The notes: generated by a model not told the origin, from the sequence alone. Shown: positions 35,001 through 43,492, numbered from the stretch's first letter. The stretch is DNA of 64,000 nt from Streptomyces sp. B21-105 (GCF_036898465.1 NZ_JARUMJ010000001.1:4030001-4094000); one strand, 5' to 3'. Numbers and translations: made by a program.

Positions 35001-35272
35001 TCGACATCTCCGCCGTCTCCACCGCCAACGGCGCCGCCGTCCAGCAGTGGACCTGCACCGGCGGCGGCAACCAGCGGTTCACCCTCCGTCCGGTGACCGC
35101 GCTCGGCAACAGTCACGACTACCAGCTCGTCGCCGTACACAGCGGCAAGTGCGTCGACGTCAGCACCATCTCCACCGCCCCCGGCGCCCTCGTCCACCAG
35201 TGGACCTGCGACACCGGCAGCACGCTGACCACCAAGAGGAACCAGATCTGGCGCCTGTCCGGCAGGTCCTGA
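32078..35272 (+). CDS. Secreted clan GH-A glycosidase with three CBM35-like modules and a ricin lectin
   Basis: 1064 aa with an Arg-rich signal peptide cleaved near ASA-AN (42). The catalytic barrel (43-440) has the clan GH-A acid/base motif YNEP (Glu164) and a probable nucleophile in NLNEY (Glu270), in a GH39-like setting. Three CBM35-type domains start at YEAEN (462), YEAEQ (615) and YQAED (743). A ricin-type beta-trefoil (908-1064) has CLD and QW repeats. It likely attacks a plant or microbial glycan outside the cell, feeding the transporter upstream. Precise GH family uncertain. Confidence 0.82.
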   Translation: MPRLGQRRSAKRRLLHGITRTLLPLTVMAGVTTVTATPASAANPTLTVDLGATTGAFRGGASGALYGLYGPDVPTDNLIEGMGLTTTNTKYQDGQQHPGSDALEIAKPFVDNGGRDVFIYMTDVYRNTYERASYAEYQANMKKQVEQAKASPYASHIVFVPYNEPDIGWFNGMRTNATALANFNAEWRQTYNFIKGLWPQARLAGPNSAGYSDSSLSGFLTYCKANNCLPDVVTWHTLGSPAGVRSTVDAYRAVETAAGITSPITVNLNEYAHRYHLTDPGQMVQWIAALEDEKVDGNLPYWNINGNLGDSAAAQNTPNAQWWLYNWYSSMKGGDTVDVTSTGADAAYTLQGLASLDTAKKQARVILAGGGTSGASDTVIKNIDPAVFGSTVHVSVFQDRYSGYLGAAATPTRLSDADVAVGSDGSITVPITLDRMSAYQVVVSPGGTGSATASDSTWTGSYEAENATLSGSGYNINTEGTTGNVGGFATSGTKDVGGLRTGSTTVISFPVSVPTTGDYDLSVFGNSYAKDPDVKGPTNVYARVDGGASRRIDIPVGFQWVVWGHSDTTVHLTAGSHTITLATTGDNGAKTDGDAIIDKIDLRYKDAAVQGTTLYEAEQANLSHSAAAAYTAQGQSGAGAVNLTSGRSATFWVYSAQDGYADLTARYRNTGRAALTVNGRAAEDQILAGTTANAWSTSANRVHLTAGINKVEVTGVSGTLTLDDLAVTPFGAGDAVTTGNVVTYQAEDGALTGTAAADTTYSQADGGVVTGIGNGTANSLTLNVNAPTAGTYAMTMRYANAEELPSNHYNPDLYAEHADVSVNGGATTRVNFASTLHWNQFATHTVPVTLAKGANTVKFTASQLYNYDGTTIGVVYSGGGSDIGQPMRSSSAPHLDEISFAPQNLHIGAATGFSSTAVAQHSSLCLENPAGSAADGTQYRQNTCGSGQEQIFDFHPVTGVADTYTVVNHSSGKCLDISAVSTANGAAVQQWTCTGGGNQRFTLRPVTALGNSHDYQLVAVHSGKCVDVSTISTAPGALVHQWTCDTGSTLTTKRNQIWRLSGRS

Positions 35273-35279
35273 TCACCCC

Positions 35280-35313
35280 CGCCTCCCGCCGGCCCCCGGG
35301 CCGGCGGGAGGCG
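35280..35313 (+). terminator. Strong hairpin terminator of the glycan operon
   Basis: CGCCTCCCGCCGGCCC and its exact complement form a 16-bp stem with a minimal loop, eight bases after the secreted glycosidase stop. Confidence 0.8.
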
Positions 35314-35334
35314 GCCCGGCGGACGGATTCCGTC

Positions 35335-35562
35335 GGCGGCTGCGCCGGCCACCTGTCCGGACTGCTCGACGGCCTCCCCGCGGAAGAACGGCTGCGGCGG
35401 GCCTGCACCACCGCCGCGTTCTCGGTCGGCTCCCGCGGCGACTGGGAAGGCCTCCCGCACCGTGACGAACTGCCGGCCTCCTCGACGTCCCGTCCGGCAG
35501 CGCGCTGCGCTGACCGCCCGGCACGCCCCCGGACCGGGCCGGACGGAGCCTGGCGTGCCTGA
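35335..35562 (+). pseudogene. 3' remnant of a PfkB sugar kinase (KDG kinase-like)
   Basis: In one frame the DNA encodes CAGHLSGLLDGLPAEERLRR, then ACTTAAFSVGSRGDWEGLPHRDELP. The G-x-L-S-G-L-L-D-G ... GDWEGLP-x-R-x-EL pattern is the C-terminal end of 2-keto-3-deoxygluconate kinases and related PfkB enzymes. The nucleotide-binding GAGD segment and everything before it are missing, and the frame runs on into low-complexity sequence. It lies after the operon terminator, so it is a relic. Confidence 0.6.
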
Positions 35563-35685
35563 CAGGCCTGGCAGGCCTGCCGGGCCTGACGGCCGGGGCG
35601 GATGCCAAGAACAGTCCGCCGTAGCACAAGGGCCGCAGCCGGGGAGGGCAGACCTCCCGGGGCCTGCGGGGGCCTGCGGGGGGCT

Positions 35686-36384
35686 TCAGCCTCCGACCAC
35701 GGCCCCCTCGTCCGCGGTCCGGGTCGGGTTGACGCTGTCGAAGAGGACCTTGTGGGAATCACGGTCGAAATAGAACGTCGCGGTGTACAGACCGCCCGTG
35801 ATCTCCTCGTTCACTTCGGGGCTGGTCACCCACTCGGTCTTCCCGCCCACGGAGCCACTGAGAGGGTCGGGAATGTCCTCGGGCTCAGCCTTCTGGAATG
35901 TCCGACCGGAGCCGCCGAGAATCTTCTGCATGTCCGCGGCCGTGGTCTCGAAGCAGCCGACCATTCTGATGTCGCTCGGGCCGGGGACGCGGGACGAGCC
36001 GCCGGTGAGGTCCATCGCACACCACTCGGTGCTGACGACCTTCCCCAGTGCGGAGAAACGGTCGGCGACCTGCTGTGTGGTGTCACGGATCTCGCAGCCC
36101 GCCGAGGTGCCGTCCGTCCCGGGAGCGGACCCCCGCGGTTCCGGGGAACCGCAGGAGCCCACCGAGACGAGCACGGCGACGACGAGTGCGCCCTTGAGTG
36201 CGACGCCGGCTCGCGTGGCCACTAGCGGCCTGAAGCCGGACACGGACGTGGAGCGCGAGATGTCGCCCCGCCGCCAGGTGACCTCTCGGGTGACCGTGCC
36301 ACGGCTGATGAAGGGCTTGGCCCACCCGAGCGTGGCGAAGCTGCCGTTGACCTCGTCAAGCGTTCCGGTGTTGATGTCGCTCAT
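35686..36384 (-). CDS. Membrane-anchored or lipoprotein of unknown function
   Basis: 232 aa from ATG 36384, which overlaps the stop of a 33-codon ORF (ATGA). Residues 54-78 are a hydrophobic stretch ending VLVSVGSCGSPEP, which looks like a lipobox; a GTG at 36222 would give a normal 178-aa lipoprotein precursor, so the real start is open. The outer part (Cys-containing, DUF3558-like: TTQQVADRFSALGKVVSTEWC ... YTATFYFDRDS) is probably extracellular. No partner is known. Confidence 0.6.
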   Translation of the reverse strand: MSDINTGTLDEVNGSFATLGWAKPFISRGTVTREVTWRRGDISRSTSVSGFRPLVATRAGVALKGALVVAVLVSVGSCGSPEPRGSAPGTDGTSAGCEIRDTTQQVADRFSALGKVVSTEWCAMDLTGGSSRVPGPSDIRMVGCFETTAADMQKILGGSGRTFQKAEPEDIPDPLSGSVGGKTEWVTSPEVNEEITGGLYTATFYFDRDSHKVLFDSVNPTRTADEGAVVGG

Positions 36385-36482
36385 CCCCCTTTGGGAGCCC
36401 GGTTCAGCTGCACCAGGGCGATGCTCGAGCCGTACGTGCGGACCACCACGTAGCACTGGGGCGCAACATGCGCTTCGGCCAC
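36381..36482 (-). CDS. 33-codon ORF coupled to the downstream membrane-protein gene
   Basis: GTG 36482 to TGA 36381, encoding 33 aa (MAEAHVAPQCYVVVRTYGSS then IALVQLNRAPKGG). Its stop overlaps the next start by ATGA and it begins 12 bases after the helicase stop in the same frame. Codon bias is coding-like. It could be a true short leader gene or the 3' end of a lost gene. Confidence 0.35.
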   Translation of the reverse strand: MAEAHVAPQCYVVVRTYGSSIALVQLNRAPKGG

Positions 36483-36494
36483 CTGGCGGGGAGC

Positions 36495-39400
36495 TCACGT
36501 AGAGGCGCCAAAAACGACGTCTGCGTTCTCGCCACTCCAGCCGGCCGGGCTGTGCCAGATGACATTGACGTGGAAGACGTCACGAATCGTGTCCACAGAC
36601 CAGTCCTCGGCGGGCGGTCCGGAGAGAACGAGGTAGAGACCGTCGGCCGGCGCGGGCAGTGTGTGGTTGATCTCGAGCAGGCGGGTCGCGCCCGATCGCA
36701 GGTCCGCATAGGTGGAGCAGCCTGCGCCCAGGGCCTCGTAGAGGAAGAGACCGTGCTTGGTGACGCAGCTGACGTCAACGACCGAGGAGTCCGCCGGCTC
36801 GAGGTCCGCCCAGAGAAGTGCTGCCTTCAGCGCGTGGCGGACCGCCTCGTGCTTCTTGCACGTGCGGTCGGCCACGGCAGCCGCTTCCAGCGCGCGCAGG
36901 AAGCCGTCCTTCGTGGTCGCAGCCGGTGTTGCGGCGGTGGTGTCCGCGGTGGTCATCCGCACTTCTTCCTTCTGGTCGGGTTGCGTCGGGGCGACGGGGG
37001 CCGCATCGTCGGAGTTCGGCTCCGTCGCCGCGCCGAAACGCTCGTAGAGGTCTCGCCGTGCTTCGGCGAGAGGCCTGGCCCAGCCGGAAGCAGCCAGCTT
37101 CTCCGCGAGTCGGCCTGCGTCGAAAGTGCCCTCCTTGAGGGCGCGGTTGGTGGTTGCTGCGAGGTCGCGAAGGACTCCGAGTCTTTCCCTGTCCGCATCA
37201 CCGAACAGGTGCAGTACGTCGACCCAGTCGGCCTGGTCCCTTCGAAGGACGCGATTGGCCATGCCCTGGAGTTCGGAGAGACGGCTGCGGGCGTGGGGAA
37301 CGTCGCCATCGCTCTCGGTCAGTTCTCCGAGAACGTCCAGTGCCGCGAGGTAGCGCCCCGCCATCCGCTCCGAAACCGGCGACCGACCGCGCTGGTCGGC
37401 GGTGAGCACCGTCTGGGTCGTCTCGTTCACGAACACCCAACAGCCCAGCCTCTCGCCCCGCCGCGGGGGCGTCGAGCCGTGACGGACAGTGAGAACGAGC
37501 GGTCGGTCGATCACCGGCGACAACGGTTTGACCTTGTAGCGACCGCCCGGAGCCCGGTCCACGACCTCGACCCGAACATCGGTACCGATTCGGGGAAGCC
37601 TTTCAGCTCCGCCGCCCTCCGGCTGGACATCAGGCACCATCGGCGCCGGGGCGTCCGTGGCAGCGGTGAGCGCCTCCGGCAGCGAGGCGGTGTGCAGGAC
37701 GGTCAGGCTCTGGGTGCTGCGAGTGAGGGCCACGTACAACTGGCGCAGCCCGGCGGGACCGCGGTCGGCGATCGTGGCGGGCTCGACGACCAGGACGTGG
37801 TCGTACTCCATGCCCTTGACCTGAGCTGCGGCCAGCACGGATACGGCCTCACGGTTCCGCTCGCCGTCGCCGTCTTCGGCGATCCTGCGGCTGATGGCGT
37901 CCAGCCAGTCCGAGTCGTCGGGAACGATGACGGCGACGGAGCGGGGGGTGCTGCCGTCGCTGGTGTCCATCAGCCGGGCCACGTGGGCGACGGTGTCGTC
38001 GAGCAGCTTCCACGGCTCGGTCGCCACGGTCCGTACCGCGTCCGCTCCCGCCTCCCGGACAGCCTGCGGATACGGCAGGGTCGCAGCGATCGTCCGTGCG
38101 AGAGGGGCGACGAACTGCATGATCTCGGCGGGGATGCGGTAGCTGGTGGTGAGCTGAGCCACGCTCCAGTCGCCGTGGTCGGAGAGGAGCGCGCCGAGTA
38201 GGTCCCAGCTCGTCGGGATGTGGGCGCCCGTCGCCTGCGCGAGGTCGCCCAGGACGGTCATGGATCCGCCGACGGCGGAGCGCGCCGCAGGGAGCGGGCC
38301 TGCATGGGCGAGAGGTCCTGGGCCTCGTCGACGACGATGTGGCCGTATCGCGGCGGGGTGTCGCCGCTGATCAGCACTCGGAGCTCTTCGAGGCAGACTT
38401 GATCGTCGAGGGTCCATGGATCGTCGTCGGCGCTGGCGGCGCGGGCCCGCAGCAGGGCCGCCTGCTCGTCCTCGTCGAGGATGCCGTCGGCGCAGTCCCG
38501 CAGGAGGTCGGCCGAGTCGTAAAGGCTGCGCAGGGCCTCCCGGGGGCCGGGGGACGGCCAGATGCGTTCGACGAGGCGCTCGACCCGGCGGTTGCGTTCC
38601 AGGTCGCGGCGGATCGTGCCGGCCTGCCCGCGGCGCGGCGCGATGTCGGCGAGTTCCTGGAGGAGCCGGTCGACGAAGAGGCCGCGGAAACGATCGCGCC
38701 GCTCCCGGAAGGGCCCCTCGCCGGTGTGGGTCCGCTCGAGGAGGGCGAGGACCTCGGACTTCGGCACGCGCAGGGTCGTACTGCCGGCGGTGACGACGAT
38801 CGCGGGCTCGTCACCCTCGAAGGAGGGCGCAACGGTGAGGGCGTCGAGAGCCTCAGGGCGATAGTCGCTCTCGACGCGGCGCCGCAGCACATCCGCCATG
38901 CGTTTGTCCGACTTCACGAAGCGCGCCTTCGGGGAGTCGGTGCCGAGGATCTCACCCTCCCACAGGCCGTCCAGTTGGACGGCGTTGACGTCCCGGGTGC
39001 CGAGGGTGGGGAGGACCTGTCCAACATAATCGAGAAACCGCTGGTGGGGACCGATGACGAGGACGTCCTGGGCCTTGAAGTGCTCGTTGTTGACGAGCCA
39101 GGTCACCCGGTGGAGGCCGACTGCCGACTTACCGGTGCCAGGGCCGCCCTGGACGACGAGGATGTCCGAGGGCGAGCCGGTGACCAGTTCCATCTGGTCA
39201 CGGCGGATGGTCTCGACGATGTCCCGCATCCGACCGCCGCGCGACCGCTGGAGCTCCCGCAACAGGAAGTCGTCGGGCTGGAGCGCCTTCCGCAGCCGGC
39301 GTTGTACGACATCGTCAGGGGTGCGGGCCGGCTTACGCTCCGGAGCGGGGGACGCGTCCCTCTCTTCCGCCGCGCTGTCGTCGGCGGCCTGGCGGGGTCC

Positions 39401-39889
39401 TGGTACAGCGGCGGGCTCGGGCAGGGACAAGGGCACGGGAACGGGCGTAGGCAGGGAGATCTCGTCGAAGTAGCTCTCGACGATCCGTTGTACGCAGCGG
39501 AGTTGCCGACGCAGGACCACTTCGCCCGGGTTCTCGGGCCGGGTTTCGATCCACTTCTTCGCCAGAGGGCTGGTCCACAGCAGGACCACCGGCTCGTGCG
39601 TGGCGTCGTGCACGCCTCTACGTCCGATGTACCAGGGACGAGGTTCTCCTCCCGGGTCTTCCGGCGCGTCGATGCGGGAGAAGACCAGGGCTTCGTCGCC
39701 GAGCCCTCCGTAGGCTTCTGCGCGAGTCTCCGCCTCGGCCCGGTTGGCGATCCCGTCCTTGCCGCTCGCCGAGGCAGTGGCCGCCGAAGTGCCGTTCAGT
39801 TCAGCCAGTTTCGTGGTGTAGCAGTCGTACGCGTGGTCCACTGCCCGCTGTTCGCAGGCGAGGACCTCGTCCCGAGTGGTGGTGCTCAT
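36495..39889 (-). pseudogene. HelR/HelD-like RNA polymerase-recycling helicase gene, split by a frameshift
   Basis: Two adjoining frames encode one UvrD-like protein. The first (39889-38258, 543 aa from ATG after GGAGGA) carries the HelD N-terminus, Walker A GGPGTGKSAV and Walker B VVDEAQDLSPMQ. The second (to 36495) continues with SMTVLGDLAQATG, KGMEYDHVLVVEP and RQLYVALTRSTQSLTVLH. Adding one base in the run GCGGCGCGCTCC at about 38280 restores SLRRRSAVGGSMTVLGD. HelD-type proteins release stalled RNA polymerase; HelR gives rifampicin tolerance. An extra C-terminal domain of about 150 aa follows the helicase. A sequencing error is possible. Confidence 0.8.
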
Positions 39890-39923
39890 GCGCGTCCTCC
39901 CTGCGGTGCCGGGGAACACCGCC

Positions 39924-39939
39924 ACGGGCATGTGCCCGT
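39924..39939. promoter_or_regulatory. Palindrome upstream of the helicase gene
   Basis: ACGGGCATGTGCCCGT has 7-bp perfect arms, 34 bases before the helicase start. It is not a match to the rifampicin-associated element as I remember it (GGGGCTTGCGGCAAGGCCC), but it could be an operator. Confidence 0.4.
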
Positions 39940-39989
39940 ACCCCGCTGAAACAACTATCAGAAACGGGACGGTGACGAACAGTCAGTGG

Positions 39990-40420
39990 ATCAATTCTCG
40001 GATGAGGTCCTCGTCCTCGGTCCGCCAGGTCCGTACCTGGCCGTACGTCGGCCGAGCTCGTACAGGTGGTAGTGGCACCCCAGACTGAGCTGGGACCAGA
40101 GGACTCCCGCCCGCGCCCGCAGCCGCAGCCGCAGCCGCAGCCGCACGCGTAACGGCGGGTGGCTGGCGGACGGCGATGGCCCGGGCGAGTCCGCCGTGCA
40201 CCTTGGTCGGGTCCGTGGACTGCACGGGGTCGTCGATGACGTGGAAGCCGAACGGGATGTCCCGGTCGTGGCCCTCGACAGGAGGAGGGAGAGCGCGAGG
40301 GAGTGCAGGCGGCGGCCCTCGGCCGTATCTCCGTATGAGACTCCGGCGGGGGATCGCAGTCGGCCGGCAGCTGCCCTCCTGGTGCCGGGCGGGACAGCCC
40401 CCTCGCCTGCACACCCCAAC
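39990..40420 (-). pseudogene. Decayed fragment of an AAA/SMC-like ATPase gene
   Basis: Coding-like pieces occur on the minus strand in shifting frames: SYGDTAEGRRLHSLALSLLL, then PFGFHVIDDPVQSTDPTKVH, then SQLSLGCHYHLYELGRRTAR. The VIDDPVQSTDPTKV piece resembles the Walker B/signature end of SMC-like ATPases (usually VIDDPVQSMDPAKV). The frame changes, a GCAGCC hexamer run (about 40118-40145) and the lack of an N-terminus show a broken gene. It ends about 120 bases before the tRNA gene. Confidence 0.4.
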
Positions 40421-40536
40421 CCGCTACACTGGCGGCGGCGTGCCAGTCCGCTGGCACACCGCCGGATCAATGGACCGATGTGTCCGGGATCGGCTGCATT
40501 AGCCGCTATTTCCTGCACATTTTCCTACAGATCCCC

Positions 40537-40609
40537 GCCTTCGTAGCTCAGGGGATAGAGCACCGCTCTCCTAAAGCGGGTGTCGCAGGTTCGAATCCTG
40601 CCGGGGGCA
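40537..40609 (+). tRNA. tRNA-Arg (anticodon CCU)
   Basis: A 73-base cloverleaf: acceptor GCCTTCG pairs with CGGGGGC (two G-U pairs); D arm from TAGCTCAGGGGATAGAGCA; anticodon stem CCGCT/AGCGG with loop CTCCTAA, anticodon CCT reading AGG; T arm GCAGG-TTCGAAT-CCTGC; discriminator A. CCA is not encoded. The 3' half (from 40568) is the attachment site of the integrated element. Confidence 0.95.
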
Positions 40610-40611
40610 CA
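40568..40611 (+). repeat. Attachment site (left): 44-bp direct repeat within tRNA-Arg
   Basis: These 44 bases, from the anticodon loop to two bases past the discriminator, recur exactly at 61118-61161. They form the core att site of the AICE. The left copy belongs to the complete tRNA gene, next to int. Confidence 0.95.
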
Positions 40612-40616
40612 AGGGA

Positions 40617-40650
40617 AAAGGCCACCTAGGAACGTTCCTAGGTGGCCTTT
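40617..40650. terminator. Bidirectional terminator after tRNA-Arg and int
   Basis: A perfect 34-bp palindrome with half AAAGGCCACCTAGGAAC: a 15+ bp stem flanked by A and T runs. It can stop tRNA transcription rightward and int-operon transcription leftward. Confidence 0.85.
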
Positions 40651-40676
40651 GACATCCACTTTTGACATCAACGCGG
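40650..40676. repeat. Putative integrase arm-binding repeat, left
   Basis: TGACATCCACTTTTGACATC followed by AACGCGG contains two TTGACATC(A/C)A units, and matches 61011-61037 at 23 of 27 positions in the same orientation. Sites of this sort flanking attP on the circle suit the arm-binding domain of tyrosine integrases. Confidence 0.6.
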
Positions 40677-40680
40677 GCGG

Positions 40681-41835
40681 TCACCCACGACCGGGACGCC
40701 TCTTCCGCAGCAGCCGATCCATATGGCTCATGGCCTCGCGCTGCGTGTCCTGCACGACGTGGGTGTAGACGTCCATGGTGATGCTGATCTGGGAGTGACC
40801 CAAGATCTCCATCACGACGCGCGGCGCGACTCCGGCCGCCGTGAGGAGAGTCGCGGTGCCGTGGCGGGCGTCATGCAGCCGGATGACGCGGAGGCCGGCG
40901 GACTGGGCGACGCGAGTGAAGGAGCGGTAGACGTTCCGCGGTTCGACCTGACGACCGGTACGGGTGGTGAAGACGTAGCCCGACTTCTGCCAGGTCTCCC
41001 CCGCCCTGGCCCGAGCCGCCGTCTGCCGCATCCGGTGCCAGCGCAAGGGCGCGATGCAGAGCGCAGGCAGTGGGACGACACGACGGCGGCGGCTCTTGGG
41101 ATCGTCGTCGTAGAGGACGCCGCGACGGCGCTGGGTCTGCTGGCGGACGTAGAGGACGCGGTTGTCGAGATCGAGGTCAGACCAGCGGAGACCGATGATC
41201 TCGCCCCGACGCAGCCCCATGGCGATGGCGAGGACGAAGGCCGCGTAGAGCGGATCTCTGCGAGAGGCGGCGAGGAAGTCGAGCGTCTCGTCGAGGCTCC
41301 AGGGCTGCAACTCCCGATTGTCCGTGCGCGGCGGCTCGACGAGCTTGGCGACGTTGCGCGTGATGAGTTCCTCACGGCAGGCGGAGGTCAGCGCCGAGCG
41401 CAGAACCCGGTGCGACTCCTTGGCGGTTGCGGCGGTCGTCTCCTTCTCCAGACGCACGAGGAAGCGGCGGACGTCGGCGACGCCGAGGCTTTCGAGCCGC
41501 TTGCCGCCGAGGAGGGGCACCAGGTAGAGGCGGACGTGCGCTTCGTACTTGTCGAAGGTGCTGAGCTTGCGCCGGGGCTTGATGACGTTGTCCAGCCAGT
41601 ACGGCAGCCACTCGGAGAGCTTCGCCGACTTGGTGGGCACGGGCACGCCCTGGTCCACCTTGTCGAGCAGTTCCCGGCGCTTGGCGTCGCACTCGGCCCA
41701 TGTCTTGCCGTAGGCGAACTTGCGGGCGCGGGTGCCGTCCGGCTGGAGCACATAGACCGCGCACTGGAAGCGGCCGTCCTTGCGCTTGGTGATGGTGCCG
41801 GCGCCGTTCGGGTTGCGCTTGCGCTGACTGGCCAT
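40681..41835 (-). CDS. int: Tyrosine site-specific integrase of the AICE
   Basis: 384 aa, start overlapping the xis stop by one base (TGATG). It has an N-terminal arm-type domain (MASQRKRNPNGAGTITKRKD), a SAM-like core-binding domain (70-170) and the catalytic domain with Arg209 (GLRRGE), His321 and Arg324 (LHDARH), His347 (LGHSQ) and Tyr357 (VYTH). All five catalytic residues are intact. It integrates and excises the element at tRNA-Arg. Confidence 0.95.
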   Translation of the reverse strand: MASQRKRNPNGAGTITKRKDGRFQCAVYVLQPDGTRARKFAYGKTWAECDAKRRELLDKVDQGVPVPTKSAKLSEWLPYWLDNVIKPRRKLSTFDKYEAHVRLYLVPLLGGKRLESLGVADVRRFLVRLEKETTAATAKESHRVLRSALTSACREELITRNVAKLVEPPRTDNRELQPWSLDETLDFLAASRRDPLYAAFVLAIAMGLRRGEIIGLRWSDLDLDNRVLYVRQQTQRRRGVLYDDDPKSRRRRVVPLPALCIAPLRWHRMRQTAARARAGETWQKSGYVFTTRTGRQVEPRNVYRSFTRVAQSAGLRVIRLHDARHGTATLLTAAGVAPRVVMEILGHSQISITMDVYTHVVQDTQREAMSHMDRLLRKRRPGRG

Positions 41836-42029
41836 CAGGCAGCCTCCTCGATCTGGCCGAGGACGAAGTCGGTGACGGCGTGGGCAGGGATGCGGCGGGC
41901 GCCGTCGATCTTGATGGAGGCGAGGCGGTGCGATCGGATGAGGTCGTAGACCTTGGAACGCCCGAGCTTGAGCCGGGCCATGACCTCCGGCACGGTCAGG
42001 AGTTCGGCGGTAGCGGTGACGGTGGTCAT
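41835..42029 (-). CDS. xis: Excisionase (MerR-like/helix-turn-helix, DUF/Xis type)
   Basis: 64 aa: MTTVTATAELLTVPEVMARL, then KLGRSKVYDLIRSHRLASIKIDGARRIP, the winged HTH_17 fold of AICE excisionases. It is translated from an ATG overlapping the repSA stop (ATGA) and leads into int, the standard repSA-xis-int order reversed here on the minus strand. It directs Int toward excision. Confidence 0.92.
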   Translation of the reverse strand: MTTVTATAELLTVPEVMARLKLGRSKVYDLIRSHRLASIKIDGARRIPAHAVTDFVLGQIEEAA

Positions 42030-43447
42030 GCTGCGGTTCCCTCCTCGGTGAAGCTGTCACGCAGGGCGTCGCGGGCGGTCTCGCGGTTGGTCTGGAGGTC
42101 GCGGGCGATGGTGGCGGCGAGGGCGGCTTCGCCAGGGGTGTGACCGTGGCCGGCGTACTGCCAGTCGGTCAGGACGAGGACGGTGTCCGGCTCGCGGTCG
42201 TCGAGGCCGAGGGCGGACGCCTCTTGAGCGGCGCGGAAGTCGGCGCGTTCCTGGCGGAGGGCTCCGAGGGTGGTGGAGTAGGCGCGCGACTTGGACGAGA
42301 AGTGCCCGCGGAAGCCGAGCATGTGTGCCCAGGCCCAGAGGCGTCGGTCCGGGTACAGGGCGTCGAGGTCGCGACAGGCGGTGATGAGCCGCCGGGTGTG
42401 GTCGGGGACGTCGTGGCGGTCAAGTTCGGCGAGTTCGCCGATGCGGCGGTCGAGGGTGCCGGTGTTCTCGGCGGCTTTGGTGGCGTACTTGGCGACGTAC
42501 GAGGCAACGGCCTGCTCGGTGATCTCGGAGCCGTCCCCGAAGGCCTTGACCGGGCGGACGTCTAGCTGTCGGCCCCATCGGAACGTCCGGGCGGGTTGAT
42601 CGGCGGCGGCCGGGACGGAGACCGAGGTGTAGGAGTGCGCGGCGGCGGCCCGGAGCGCGTCGGTGAGCACGTCGACCGTGGCCCAGGCGGGCGGCGGTGT
42701 GCCGGGTCCGTCGGGGCCGTCGAGGCGTACGACGGCGTGGAAGTGCAGGGCGCCGCGCTTCTGGAACTCGGCCACCTTGCCGTACGAGACGCGCAGGTGG
42801 TCGGCGAGTTCTCGGCGGGCCAGGCCGCCGCGGGCGGCGAGTTCGCGGCGGAGCCGGGTGGTGAAGCGTTGCCAGAGCTGTCCGGCGTGATTGTTGAACA
42901 GGACGGCGCCCGCGTAGTCGTAGGCGTCCGGGTCGAGGGCGGTGCCCAGCTCCGGGGCGTCGGACGCGTGCCGGTCGCCGCAGCGGCAGGGGCCGCCGTG
43001 ATCGGGCCGGTTGTGGACCGGGCCGAACGAGGGGGCCGTGAGGGTGGCGAAGACGCGCGGGTGATCCCGGACGTCGGCGGGGATGTCGCGGCGGTCGTCC
43101 CCGGCGAGGCCGGCGCGGATCAGGTGGTAGGTGTCGCCCGCGTAGGTCCAGGCGCAGGAAGGGCAGCGGGAGGCACGGCGGTTGCCGCAGGCGAGGCGGA
43201 GGCGTCCGCCCGGCTCGTTCTCGGTGGAGTAGTGGTGCAGCGTCTCGCCGGTGGTCCTGTCCTTGGTGAGCGTCCAGCCGGTCAGGTGGATCGGGTCGGA
43301 GCAGCCGCCCGTACGGCGGATCTGGTCCTCCCAGCGGGTGTAGTCGGAGGCCGAGGCCACCCGGAGGACGTCTCCGAGGGTGATCGGGTCGAGCGGGTGG
43401 GCGGACGTGGTCACCTTGGGTGTCGTGGGTGAGGCCCGGTGGGCCAT
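42026..43447 (-). CDS. RepSA-type rolling-circle replication initiator
   Basis: 473 aa. It has a Cys cluster (CGNRRASRCPSC, about 87-98), the metal-binding HUH-like motif HFHAVVRLDG (His235, His237) and the candidate catalytic tyrosines Tyr317/Tyr321 in YVAKYATK. This is the pSAM2 RepSA family, which nicks the origin for rolling-circle replication of the excised circle. Overlaps xis by four bases. Confidence 0.92.
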   Translation of the reverse strand: MAHRASPTTPKVTTSAHPLDPITLGDVLRVASASDYTRWEDQIRRTGGCSDPIHLTGWTLTKDRTTGETLHHYSTENEPGGRLRLACGNRRASRCPSCAWTYAGDTYHLIRAGLAGDDRRDIPADVRDHPRVFATLTAPSFGPVHNRPDHGGPCRCGDRHASDAPELGTALDPDAYDYAGAVLFNNHAGQLWQRFTTRLRRELAARGGLARRELADHLRVSYGKVAEFQKRGALHFHAVVRLDGPDGPGTPPPAWATVDVLTDALRAAAAHSYTSVSVPAAADQPARTFRWGRQLDVRPVKAFGDGSEITEQAVASYVAKYATKAAENTGTLDRRIGELAELDRHDVPDHTRRLITACRDLDALYPDRRLWAWAHMLGFRGHFSSKSRAYSTTLGALRQERADFRAAQEASALGLDDREPDTVLVLTDWQYAGHGHTPGEAALAATIARDLQTNRETARDALRDSFTEEGTAA

Positions 43448-43492
43448 GCTGGGGTTTCCTTCCGGTTGCGAGATCGATCGGTGGGGACGGCT

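Noticed and set aside
29891..35197. 1768-aa open frame on the minus strand
   Set aside because: It is the antisense shadow of the glycosidase genes; its product is low-complexity Gly/Val/Arg and no domain is seen.
39924..39939. Rifampicin-associated element before the helicase gene
   Set aside because: The palindrome does not match the element's sequence as I know it; kept only as a generic operator-like site.
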